From NCBI GenBank assembly GCA_023014485.1, contig JAJOZX010009460.1, positions 38,501-102,500 of the forward strand: a stretch of DNA of 64,000 bases, in the 5' to 3' direction. Shown here piece after piece: positions 49,737 through 58,839 of the stretch; positions within the stretch are counted from its first letter, which is position 1; every line of letters starts with the position of its first letter. The DNA is from Bathynomus jamesi. Its lineage: Eukaryota > Arthropoda > Malacostraca > Isopoda > Cirolanidae. The translations under genes were made by a program, and so were the position numbers. The notes beneath the pieces are model-generated. The model saw nothing but the letters and a program-made list of their open reading frames with translations, ran no database searches and had not been told where the DNA came from.

Positions 49737-51518
49737 CTAACGGGGGGCCGAAGATTGGGGCAGACCGTCCGGGGCTTCTTCCGAAGGTGAGGGCTCCGAA
49801 GTAGGGGCATTCCACTTCAGTCGTCGACACGGGCGGCAAGCAAGGAAGATGATTATAATTATTAGTATTAGTAAGACAGCGGCGGCGTTGACGTAGGTGA
49901 GGGGCTGAACGTGGGATAAGACATGAGACCGTTCTTGGAGGGTTTCGGTGATACGATCCAATTGCTGATCCCAAGGGGGATAGTTAAAGGAAGGTACAAG
50001 AGTTACAGAGGCAAGAGGAAGGTTGAAGAGAGGAATTGGTGGGAGGTGAGCCATAGGGTGTACAAGACGAGGCGTGTTGTTAAGGGAGCGTACTCTGGGG
50101 TTTGTGGATATAAAGCTAGAGGTAATAATAGAACAACCGGAGGGGATTCTACTAACTGGATCCAATTGTATCATACTACGGTTGTTCGGGCAATCCAGGG
50201 TTGCTTCACGTTTTTGGGGGATGGACAGGAGGAGGTCGGAACTTATTTGGAGCTGAACGGGGGTTGAAGGGTCGAATGCTCGGAACGTGCAATTTGCACG
50301 GGACGAATTTTGTAACAGCATTAGATAACAAGGTTTCTGAAAATGTATGGAAACAAAGGGTTGGAGTGGAGGGCAAATGAGGAATTTGGTTGACAAAGGT
50401 GTCCTACAGTGAGTAATGTCGCGGGTGGTAAACAGGGTGTACTGTTGGTAGGTTTTGGAAAGGAAAAAGTATGGGTGTTCTGTGTGTAAGATGAAACGGG
50501 TCACGTTTTCCCTCATAGAGTAAACTGTGGGAAAGGGGTGAAAAAGATAAGCGTTGTATATTTGAGCATCGAAGAAGGGTATAACAATAATGATAGAGAA
50601 TGGAGAGCTACCAAGTAACGTCCAGGTGAGGTCGAGAAAATGATGGGCGTTGGATGAGTGTAATGGATAAATTGGGGTTAGAGCGAGTTCCTTACTAGCG
50701 TCCGTTATTAATGTATTTAGAGTCTTATAGGGAATTAGTGAATGGGGTGTTTGTTTTGACATGGCAGCATTAAGTGCGGCCATTACGATTTGATGTGTCT
50801 CGTGAACTTGATCGAGATACTTATCAATGACAGTAATTTGGAGGTTAATTAGGTGGACATATTCAATTTGATTATAATTTCGGCGCTGTAACATAATTAA
50901 GGAATCTAGCTCGTTTAGATGTGTCGTGAGATTGCGGAGAAGGTGAAAATTTCGTTTGGCTGCAAAGACAGTACGTTTTAACACATCGCCCTTAACGATA
51001 TTGTCACTCGCTAGCAGTCGGATCTTGCGTTGCACGCTACGCACATCTGCTGAAATGGCGACGCCAAAAATGGTCTTCAGCAACTGCCCGCCGAGATCGA
51101 AGAAACCGCGTTTAGTACGGTTTGAGGGACTGTTGGGGCGATACTGCTGAATCCAAGGGAGGGCCAGCGTATCGTTAAGTTTGTATTGTGTGGCGTGTAT
51201 GTTTTCCAGAGTGTGAGCATAGGTGGAGGAGAGTAGTTGTTTATATATGGTAAACGACTTAGTCGGAGTAGAGTATGGTGGGTGGATAGGTGCTTTAGCA
51301 ATAGCGATTGCGTGGGAGAGTAATTTTCGTTGGCAGGCGTTGAGCGTACGGAAAATAACGTATGGGGCTTGTAGGTCGAAAATCACATTCAGGTGGCCTT
51401 TTAAAAAATGGCCATCCGCTAAGGTTTCGACCACAGCGCCGGGGACGATGCGGTAGGTACTACTAGAAACAGGAAAAAGAATGAAGACAAAGGTAAGCAC
51501 AGTGGACGAGGTTAACAT
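49737..51518 (-). CDS. env: Envelope fusion glycoprotein, F-type (intact 593-codon ORF)
   Basis: An uninterrupted ORF starting at a true ATG. Residues ~1-20 form a signal peptide. A furin-type site RTKR ends at residue 137 and is followed by GFFDLGGQLLKTIFG, the hydrophobic start expected of the membrane-anchored subunit's fusion peptide in insect errantivirus Env and baculovirus F proteins. A long helical region follows (about 155-260), then a Cys-containing ectodomain with several N-glycosylation sequons (e.g. NRT, NLT, NVT, NCT). A transmembrane helix (about 543-560, LLILIIIIIFLAC) and a ~33-residue cytoplasmic tail end it. In this group env is normally translated from a spliced RNA; an AG-containing acceptor-like TTATCAG lies just before the ATG. 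No stop or frameshift is seen, unlike gag and pol. Confidence 0.92.
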   Translation of the reverse strand: MLTSSTVLTFVFILFPVSSSTYRIVPGAVVETLADGHFLKGHLNVIFDLQAPYVIFRTLNACQRKLLSHAIAIAKAPIHPPYSTPTKSFTIYKQLLSSTYAHTLENIHATQYKLNDTLALPWIQQYRPNSPSNRTKRGFFDLGGQLLKTIFGVAISADVRSVQRKIRLLASDNIVKGDVLKRTVFAAKRNFHLLRNLTTHLNELDSLIMLQRRNYNQIEYVHLINLQITVIDKYLDQVHETHQIVMAALNAAMSKQTPHSLIPYKTLNTLITDASKELALTPIYPLHSSNAHHFLDLTWTLLGSSPFSIIIVIPFFDAQIYNAYLFHPFPTVYSMRENVTRFILHTEHPYFFLSKTYQQYTLFTTRDITHCRTPLSTKFLICPPLQPFVSIHFQKPCYLMLLQNSSRANCTFRAFDPSTPVQLQISSDLLLSIPQKREATLDCPNNRSMIQLDPVSRIPSGCSIITSSFISTNPRVRSLNNTPRLVHPMAHLPPIPLFNLPLASVTLVPSFNYPPWDQQLDRITETLQERSHVLSHVQPLTYVNAAAVLLILIIIIIFLACRPCRRLKWNAPTSEPSPSEEAPDGLPQSSAPR

Positions 51519-51659
51519 TGCTGATAATTTCTTTTGGGTGGGTTAGCGGTTACTTCCGAGAAGTTCTCCAGGAAGGGAATTTGGGTCTCACCTTAGGTTT
51601 GACCGAAGGTCGGTCCGGGGGACGAAGGGGGTGAGGTGGATGGGTCGCCGAAGTAGTGG

Positions 51660-52418
51660 CTAGTGACTCGGGTATTCGCGCAGTCGGACAGGCCGAGTCG
51701 ATGGCAGCAGGGGTGTTTTCGGTGGTAGGGAGGGGCTTTGTGTAGGTGTCTTGTCTTGTGTAGGTGTCTTAGGGACGGAGTGGAGTGTGGGTACGGGGTC
51801 GGAGCTTGGCTCGAGTATAGGGCTATGTGTGTGTTCTAGTGACTCGGGTATTCGCGATCGGGAGCGAGTCCACGGGCCTTGCGACGACTCCTGTGGTCGA
51901 AATCGATACGTCACTGTAGGGTCTGTTTTAGGGTCGTCGATAGGTGAGGGTGGTGATGGTGAGTCGGGGGGCTCCTCACTGGCTGCGGGGCCCTCCGGTA
52001 AAATTTTAAAGTTTGGAGTTGTCTCCGGGGCTTCCAACTCTGGTGTGGAAGGAGCAGCAGGGAGTGGCTCCAGTTCATTGTCAGGTTCAAGGGGTTCTAG
52101 GATAGCTTCCTCAGGCTGTACGGACAGGGTAGTCCGAGGGGGCCTTAGGTAGTCTTCCCACTCGTCCGAATTCTCGGTTTCGGTATTGGTAACGCGGGGT
52201 TGGGTTGTATCCCCTTGTTGTCGGGACGACTTCGGTTGAGGGGGATTCGGATCCTCATTCGTAACCTTAATTTGGTTGGCATGAACAACCTTTTTCTTTA
52301 AGGTTTGCAAGTGTTGGATGGTGAAGGTGTTATGCCCCAGGTCTTCGAGGACACGATATGGTCCTACCCATTTTGGACAGAGTTTACGACTGAGGCCCGG
52401 AGGCTTCGTACCTGCCAA
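51660..52418 (-). CDS. pol: Integrase C-terminal part with GPY/F domain and Pro-rich tail
   Basis: Continuation of pol in another frame. It begins near PKWVGPYRVLEDLGHNTFTI, the GPY/F module at the end of gypsy-group integrases, followed by KKVVHANQIK. Then comes ~190 residues of Pro/Ser/Glu/Thr-rich low-complexity sequence up to the stop at 51660, 142 bp before the env start. The first codon reported (TTG) is not a real start; this is the distal part of pol separated by the frameshift near 52518. DNA repeats in the tail (CTAGTGACTCGGGTATTCGCG at 51659 and 51838 on the plus strand, and TTGTGTAGGTGTCTTG twice near 51740) suggest recent local duplication. The long tail is unusual and I do not know its role. 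Confidence 0.85.
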   Translation of the reverse strand: MAGTKPPGLSRKLCPKWVGPYRVLEDLGHNTFTIQHLQTLKKKVVHANQIKVTNEDPNPPQPKSSRQQGDTTQPRVTNTETENSDEWEDYLRPPRTTLSVQPEEAILEPLEPDNELEPLPAAPSTPELEAPETTPNFKILPEGPAASEEPPDSPSPPSPIDDPKTDPTVTYRFRPQESSQGPWTRSRSRIPESLEHTHSPILEPSSDPVPTLHSVPKTPTQDKTPTQSPSLPPKTPLLPSTRPVRLREYPSH

Positions 52419-52437
52419 CCAGCAACGGTTTCCGGTA

Positions 52438-55400
52438 TTATGGTCCGTTGCTTAGGGTACCGCTTGTGTTGGTAGTGGACCATTCGGTCGGTCTCATGGT
52501 TGAACATCGTCGTGTCTTCGAAAACTTGGAACGAATGGCGAGCCAGGTCGTCCGCATAGCGTTGGGTTCCTGTAGGTCAAATCCCTCTTCGGTGGAGTCG
52601 TTTGGGAGGTCGAAAGGAAATCTTGCATCGTAATGATACAATCTAAAATGAGGGGTGTCACCGATGAGTTGACTGTGGTTGTTGTTAACAGTCCACTGCA
52701 CCATGGAGATGCACTCGTCCCAATTACGTTGGTCCGCGTCCACGAGATGTCGTAGGACGTTAAGGATCTTTTCGTTCTGCCTCTCAACCAGACCATTTGC
52801 TGCCGGATGGTACGGTGTTATTTGTACCTTTTGGATGTGGAGACGTTTGCATAACTCTACGAACATCGCGGAGGTAAATTCCCGAGCGTTGTCCGAGAGC
52901 AGCACGACCGGCGTATTGTGCCGTTGAATTACTCGTTCGAGTAAACACTTGGCAATGATCTCCGATGTATGGGCAGGCACCGGTACAATTTCATTATACC
53001 TGGTAAAATGGTCGGTGAAAACGACAACGTATTTATTTCCGTTTCGACTTTGGACAAAGGGGCCCATCACGTCCATTCCTACGCGCTCCCAAGGTCTAAC
53101 AGGAACGGGGTACGCATGCATATGCGCGGTGGGCGGACGCGCTCCTTTATGCCTGGCACATGCTGAGCATGCCTTGCAATGTTCTGTTACCTTGGTGCGC
53201 GTAAGTGGGAAATGGTAACGCGCTTGGACCAACTTTAGTGTCCGTTCAATTCCGGGATGCCCAGCACAAACGCTGTCGTGGCAAAGTTTAATTGCCACGC
53301 CTTGAAGACTCTCGGGAACTTCTGCCACGTATTGCCCAGGAGAAATTTGATAATTCAAAATTTGATCCTGGAAAGCATACAACTGGTGAAGTTCCGAATT
53401 TGGTTGTGCTTTTAATTGCTGCACCAAATTAGAGATATACGAGTCCTTGCGTTGTGCCTCGAAGAGTGTGTCTCTATCGAAATTGGGAATAGTCTCAATA
53501 CGATGAATTCCACGGACCTCTTCGGGTTTATTTATTCGGGATAAACAGTCCGGGAGAACGTTGAGTTTTCCGGGACGGTGAACGTATTCGGGGCTAAAGT
53601 CCTGGACGGTAAGAGCCCAGCGACCTAATCGCCCATCGGGTAGTTTTTTGGAAAATATAGAGGTTAACGGAGCATGGTCCGTTTTTACTGTTATTTTATA
53701 CCCGTAGATAATGTTCTTGAACTTCTTCAGGGCCCATACGATGGCTAAAGCTTCTCGTTCAGTCCCTGAATAGTTACGTTCGGGCTTGGATAGTAACCGA
53801 CTCGCATAAGCCACAGGTAGTTCGGTACCTTCTACTTCTTGGAGTAGGACGGCACCTAACCCGTAGTTAGAAGCGTCCGTGGCTACTATAAAAGGTTTAC
53901 CAAAATCCGGGAACTGCAGTATGGGTTCTTGCAGGAGTTTGTCGCGGAGATCAGTAAAAGCTTTCTGATGCTCAGAATTCCATTCAAAAGTAGCCTTCTT
54001 TTTGAACAAATTGGTCAAAGGAGCGGCTATGTCTGAAAACCTAGGAATGAAATTGCGATAGAATCCTACAAACCCGATAAAGGTTCGCACTTCATCAACG
54101 TTTCGAGGAACAGGGTAATTTAGGAGAACCTGAAGTTTGGCGGGATCCGGTCGGATTCCGTCAGAGGCAAGAAGAAATCCTAAATACACAAGCGAGGATC
54201 GGAAAAATTGGCACTTAGCCAATTTTAGTTTGAGGTTCTCATTCGAAAGACGTCTGAAGACTTTGGCAAGACGTACGAAATGTTCTTCGACGGTATCGCT
54301 ATAGATCACTATGTCATCTAGATAGACTAAGGCATGAGAACCTAATAATCCGGACAACACAATGTTCATAAGTCGAGAGAAATTCGCCGGACCGTTTCGG
54401 CATCCGAATGGCAAAACATTCCACTCGTAATGGCCCTGGTTGGTAGTGAACGCAGTACATGGCCGTGACTCTGGAGACAGAGACATCTGCCAGTACCCTG
54501 AAGCTAAATCCAGCGAGGTAAAATATTTAGCTTTACCAACATATTGAATGACCTCCTGCATGTTGGGAAGCGGAAATCGGTCTGGAACGGTCACTTTGTT
54601 GAGGCGTCGGTAGTCGATGCACGGCCTTAACGTTCCGTCTTTCTTCTTGACCAGGATCAACGGAGAAGACCAAGGACTAACCGACGGTCGGATAACATCC
54701 AAATCTAACATTTCCTTTACGTGTTCCTCAACAACCAGCTGCTGGGAGTGCGGAACGCGATATGGCGGAATGTAGATGGGCTTTGTGTTATCCGCGAGAT
54801 TAATATGAAATGGGACGAGGTTTGAACGTCCCAAAGCATCACCCTTGAGTGCGATGATGCTTTCGTGTTCGACCAAGAAGTCCAGTAATTGGTCAAACAA
54901 GTCCGGGTCGCTGCAAAGGAAAGAATTTGCGGGATCGGACTCTAGACATGCTTTGTAAGTAGCACGTAATGTTTGCTGAGGTACGCCTCCAGGAGTACAC
55001 CTGCGTACGTCGTGAGAAATAAGAATAGGCTCAGCTTGGGCCAAATAGGCCTTGCCTATTAAAGTATTAGGTTGTAACGTAATGGATTCGGAACCAACAT
55101 TAGCGCACAGTAGAGGGATAGTTGCCTCTTCGCTAGTGCACAGACTGCGTGCAATTACTAAGCCTGAATGTTGGACTTGGTTTTCAAGAACATTCTCCAC
55201 GACTACTGAAGTCGCAGGATCCACGTAAGTACCATCGTTAAAGGTAACAATTACGCGGAAGCAGACCTGTTGGTTGGGCTCAATAACGAATTCTTCCTTA
55301 ACTCTCAACTGAAACTCATCGGTTGGAACAGACTCTGAACTAACTTTCAAGGAACGCCGGACCTGGCGTGCAACGGGATTTTCACCCGACTCTAAACCAT

Positions 55401-56139
55401 CACACGGCGACAAAGCCGGAAAAAATGGAATCCCTCCATTACCAGGATTACAACAATCCTGTAGGGTTCCATCAAAATCGGGAACATCTTCCGAAATAAC
55501 CTTCAATCCTGCTTCAACAGCAGTAGAAAAACGAACCTCTGGGTTCGACTCCGTATTCACTAACGGAATAAGTTGTCCTTGCACTTGGACAACGTTTGAT
55601 TCAAACTTAAGATCCCAACCATTTCCTTTCAGGAAGGGATAACCGAGTAAAATGTCGGTAGGAAAGTGCATAGAGTCTTGTACTATTACGCAATCGGCAT
55701 CGAAGCCTAACTTGCCGAGTTTCAGTTTAAGCCTAACTTGCCCCATGGAGGGTATGGTTCCTCCATTAACGTTCTTTAAAACAACCTTCGACGGGAAAAG
55801 TTCCAATTTGGAAACTCCCGGAATTCTATTCAAACTAGACTGTTTAATCAGGTTAGCGTTGCTACCTGTGTCTAGCAGACCAAACATATCTACACTTCGA
55901 ACGCGAAGTGGAATGACAGCATCTTCAAACGTATTATTGATTGTGCAAACATATGACGTGGGAACGTCAACAGAGTTTGCCACAATTCTCTGTGAAGCGG
56001 GACGAGACTCATAGGTCTCGGGTTCAATGCAAGGGGTTTCTGAAAAGGGGAACTTAAAGGATTCTACAGTGGTATCTGGATTATTTCGTGCAGGGCCCTC
56101 GGGGTCCTTAAGTGGAGTAGTAACTCCTGGTTTTCCCAC
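52438..56139 (-). CDS. pol: pol polyprotein: protease, reverse transcriptase, RNase H, integrase
   Basis: A long uninterrupted frame of 1233 codons. There is no ATG at its beginning (first start-like codon GTG at 56139), and it lies in a different frame from the end of gag, so it is probably made by ribosomal frameshifting. Domains: aspartic protease with LLDTGSNA (Asp 90) and ILLGYPFL (163-170); reverse transcriptase (~440-660) with LPFGCRNGPANF and YLDD (606-609); RNase H (~745-865) with ATDAS, TEREALAIVWAL, KTDHAPL and VLPDCLSR; integrase with an HHCC zinc finger (His 954, His 961, CSAC 991-994) and catalytic Asp 1023, Asp 1083 and Glu 1119, an exact DD35E spacing. All catalytic residues are present. 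The last ~30 codons are out of frame because of an indel near 52518; the true C-terminus continues in the next entry. Confidence 0.95.
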   Translation of the reverse strand: MGKPGVTTPLKDPEGPARNNPDTTVESFKFPFSETPCIEPETYESRPASQRIVANSVDVPTSYVCTINNTFEDAVIPLRVRSVDMFGLLDTGSNANLIKQSSLNRIPGVSKLELFPSKVVLKNVNGGTIPSMGQVRLKLKLGKLGFDADCVIVQDSMHFPTDILLGYPFLKGNGWDLKFESNVVQVQGQLIPLVNTESNPEVRFSTAVEAGLKVISEDVPDFDGTLQDCCNPGNGGIPFFPALSPCDGLESGENPVARQVRRSLKVSSESVPTDEFQLRVKEEFVIEPNQQVCFRVIVTFNDGTYVDPATSVVVENVLENQVQHSGLVIARSLCTSEEATIPLLCANVGSESITLQPNTLIGKAYLAQAEPILISHDVRRCTPGGVPQQTLRATYKACLESDPANSFLCSDPDLFDQLLDFLVEHESIIALKGDALGRSNLVPFHINLADNTKPIYIPPYRVPHSQQLVVEEHVKEMLDLDVIRPSVSPWSSPLILVKKKDGTLRPCIDYRRLNKVTVPDRFPLPNMQEVIQYVGKAKYFTSLDLASGYWQMSLSPESRPCTAFTTNQGHYEWNVLPFGCRNGPANFSRLMNIVLSGLLGSHALVYLDDIVIYSDTVEEHFVRLAKVFRRLSNENLKLKLAKCQFFRSSLVYLGFLLASDGIRPDPAKLQVLLNYPVPRNVDEVRTFIGFVGFYRNFIPRFSDIAAPLTNLFKKKATFEWNSEHQKAFTDLRDKLLQEPILQFPDFGKPFIVATDASNYGLGAVLLQEVEGTELPVAYASRLLSKPERNYSGTEREALAIVWALKKFKNIIYGYKITVKTDHAPLTSIFSKKLPDGRLGRWALTVQDFSPEYVHRPGKLNVLPDCLSRINKPEEVRGIHRIETIPNFDRDTLFEAQRKDSYISNLVQQLKAQPNSELHQLYAFQDQILNYQISPGQYVAEVPESLQGVAIKLCHDSVCAGHPGIERTLKLVQARYHFPLTRTKVTEHCKACSACARHKGARPPTAHMHAYPVPVRPWERVGMDVMGPFVQSRNGNKYVVVFTDHFTRYNEIVPVPAHTSEIIAKCLLERVIQRHNTPVVLLSDNAREFTSAMFVELCKRLHIQKVQITPYHPAANGLVERQNEKILNVLRHLVDADQRNWDECISMVQWTVNNNHSQLIGDTPHFRLYHYDARFPFDLPNDSTEEGFDLQEPNAMRTTWLAIRSKFSKTRRCSTMRPTEWSTTNTSGTLSNGP

Positions 56140-56180
56140 GAAGGAATAGCTACCCCTGGGGAGGGCAACCCGGCTCGTCC

Positions 56181-57493
56181 TTACGGGAATCCTGGAGCCG
56201 GCAGGTCCTCTAAAAAATCATCGGGCGGATTGGTCGTCTCCCGACTTTCCAGTTGTAAGGCTGGTGATCTGGTATATCCCAGCTCGGTCAAACATTCTGT
56301 CAGAATATTTCGAACTATCTGGTTCGATGGATTAGGGGTAGGGTTAGTTATATAAGAGGGGGTTCCCTCATGGTATCCTTGTTGCGGTGGCCTTGTGGGA
56401 GGTCGAGATCCTTTGGACCACTCATTCCGTCGCTGGGACGGTGCACCCTTCTCCCGGCATTTGGGACGATCTCCCCGCCGGTGACCGGATTCCTGGCAGG
56501 AATCGCAATAAGCAGCCGCCCTGCATTGTTTTATGCCATGTCCTACTTGGCAGCAGTTGTAACACCGTAGGGGCGAACTTGGGGGAGTCTGTCGCGATGA
56601 GTTTGGTCGAGACCGGTTCGACGGCGCGGGCGTTGCAGAAGCAAACTTTTGCTTCTGGGGCCTTCCTGTTTGTTCGGTTGCATAACGGATGGACTGGGAG
56701 GTTTTGGTTCGTTCTTCCCTCGGTCGACGAATATTCAGATCAGTTGAGTTTGGACACGACTCCTTCATTTTGTTCACGACCGTTGCTAACGACGCGGTGA
56801 GATCCGCGTGTTTCTGGAATCTACTTGGTGGTGACTTGGTAGGTTCGCATACATGGCCGAAAAGGACAATATCTTCGCCGTTTGTGAGGACATTTTATAA
56901 TCAAAAGCTCCGTCAAGGGCTAAGATGACGCTATTCATAGTGCCTTGAATGCGATTCCTAAATTCCATAAAATCTTCACCATCCTGCCAACGCAATCGGA
57001 ACAAATTGGTCATGGCCACAAATGGTTGAGTGTCGCTGACATCTCGGAAATTGTCCAAGAGAATCCGACGATACTGGGTCCATGTAGTGGCCGCTTCTAA
57101 GTCGGGGTTAGTGTCAACAAACTTCGATGCTGACCCTTCTGTTAATTCAACAAACCGTTGTGCTTCCAAGATCTTGTCCTTGTCCGCGATCACCTTCTCA
57201 TTCTCAAAATATATTTCCAGTTTGTGGAGCCAGTGTTGAACAAGTGGCTCGGTGGCCTTTCCCGCGACGGTTCCCTTAAATCTTGGAACGGACGTTGGTA
57301 AGTTGAGTACCCTGGAAACCAGAACATTTGTGATAGGTACGGTCGCGGCAGGCGCGGCAGCAGCAGCAGTGGAAGCAGTGTTAGTGTCAGCCATGTTGAT
57401 GTTGGGAATGCGGCGACGTTTGGGGAAGGACGGGCGTGGAGGTGTAAGTGGTAATAAAAATTCCCGGTCGGAATCGGAATCGGAATGTGGCAT
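56181..57493 (-). CDS. gag: gag polyprotein (one frameshift)
   Basis: Gag forms the particle and binds genomic RNA. The likely start is the ATG at 57493 (MPHSDSDSDRE); a second ATG (MADTNTAS) follows at 57394. The first part (to about 56860) has the capsid-like features of gypsy-group Gag: LVQHWLHKLEIYFEN, a YRRILLDNFRD stretch and RLRWQDGEDFMEFRNRIQ. The reading then continues in another frame to the stop at 56181. This second part contains a zinc knuckle of form CX2CX4HX4C (CYNCCQVGHGIKQC) and a second, looser Cys/His cluster (CDSCQESGH...C), then a Pro/Arg-rich tail. The break lies near 56840-56880 and is a single small indel or a sequence error. Total length of about 435 residues is normal for the group. 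Confidence 0.85.
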
Positions 57494-57514
57494 ACACGTC
57501 ACGCGCGAAAACAA

Positions 57515-58821
57515 ACAATTGAAGTGTGTTTTGGCAGTGTGGTCCTAGTATATATAGTATCAGCGTGTTTGCGTTGTTTGTTTTTTTTGGGGGGGGGGGT
57601 CCAAATTAAGTAAACTACTAATTATTTAATTAAAAAAAATTAGAAGTTTAAAAATTTGGTTAACTTAATCAAACGCAAACAATCGAGGAAACCTCAACAA
57701 TGCAGTAACACACTAAAATATCGTATATCAGGAACGACGTGATTGCTAAAAAAAACAAGTTATGCCAGTATTGTTCTATCACTCTCTTTAAATAGGTGAT
57801 ATCAGAGTAATAAAAAAAACGGAATATGAGAAAAAATAAAGGTTGGGATAGCAAAAGGTTACTTGTAATCCGATGGTCGAATCGTTGGTCTCCAATGAAT
57901 GAAGAGTCCCACACAAAGTCCCTTTCCGTATCCTCGATCCTACGATAGCAACGTGAGTTCCAGCGGTGGTGGATCCTACCCTCTGCCTGAGTCCGCAAGG
58001 AAGTACCCTAGTCGTGCCCCAATCGTATTCACGGATGTGGCCTGCAATTAGGTCACAAGCGTAATTTCCGTAGCACCAAGTAAAACAAAAAAATGAAAAG
58101 AAAAACCTAACCCTACCTAACCTATTCAATTACAAAAAATAAAAATAAAATATTACACTCGGTAATTCAATAATGAAAACGAATTTAAAATAATTCACTT
58201 ATTAAAATCGTTAAAGAAAAATAATAATTTTAAATTCGTTAAAGAAAAATAATAATAAATGACTACTCAGTCACAGTAATAGCGTATTTCACTATCACGT
58301 AATTAATTAAAATTACACGTTAATTTAAACTAAGTTTGATAATTAAGAAAAATTATTAAGTGGTAAAAATCACTTCACGGATCCCACTTACTCAAAGTGA
58401 AAAAAAAAAAAAAAGAAAATTAAACTTTTCTTAACGTTTGTTTGTAGTTACCATTCACCGTGAATTATTACGGTGGCAAAAGTATTGTTAATGTTAGTGT
58501 ATAAACTGTGTACACAATTTAAAGGTTATAATTGGGTTAAGGGTAATCAGTGATACTTAATAGTTACGTTCATTTATCACTCAAACGTAAAAACGTTCGC
58601 GTGAAGTGGATCGAGAGAGGAAACTGAGGCGACTCCGTGTCGTGGCATCAGCTGGCGTCTCTCTCGATTTGAAGGTCACTCGCAGATGAGACAAGGGCTG
58701 GGCGGTGACGTCATGTACAGCCGTGGCGCCTTCCGAGAGGAGTGAGGGAGAACCCGGGGCGAGATGGGCAAGACTTCGTTCACCCAAATTCCGGGTCCTG
58801 GGGGTACCTGGGTCCTCTGCG
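57515..58821 (-). other. 5' leader of the retroelement between primer-binding site and gag
   Basis: About 1.3 kb without a convincing coding frame. It contains a G11-12 run at about 57589-57600, A/T-only stretches (58130-58350) and a GC-richer part near the primer-binding site (58580-58820). Packaging signals and an env splice donor would be expected here, but I cannot place them. Confidence 0.6.
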
Positions 58822-58838
58822 TCTCGGTGGGACCTCCA
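58822..58838 (-). promoter_or_regulatory. Primer-binding site, tRNA-Gln type
   Basis: The plus strand TCTCGGTGGGACCTCCA is identical to the 3' end of eukaryotic tRNA-Gln including its CCA, as I remember that tRNA. It sits one base from the inner edge of the 5' LTR, where minus-strand DNA synthesis is primed. The 17-nt match makes the assignment strong. Confidence 0.85.
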
Positions 58839-58839
58839 G

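Noticed and set aside
57669..58129. Two overlapping ORFs in the retroelement leader as an accessory gene
   Set aside because: No recognisable domain, low-complexity flanks, and overlapping frames of similar quality; treated as untranslated leader.
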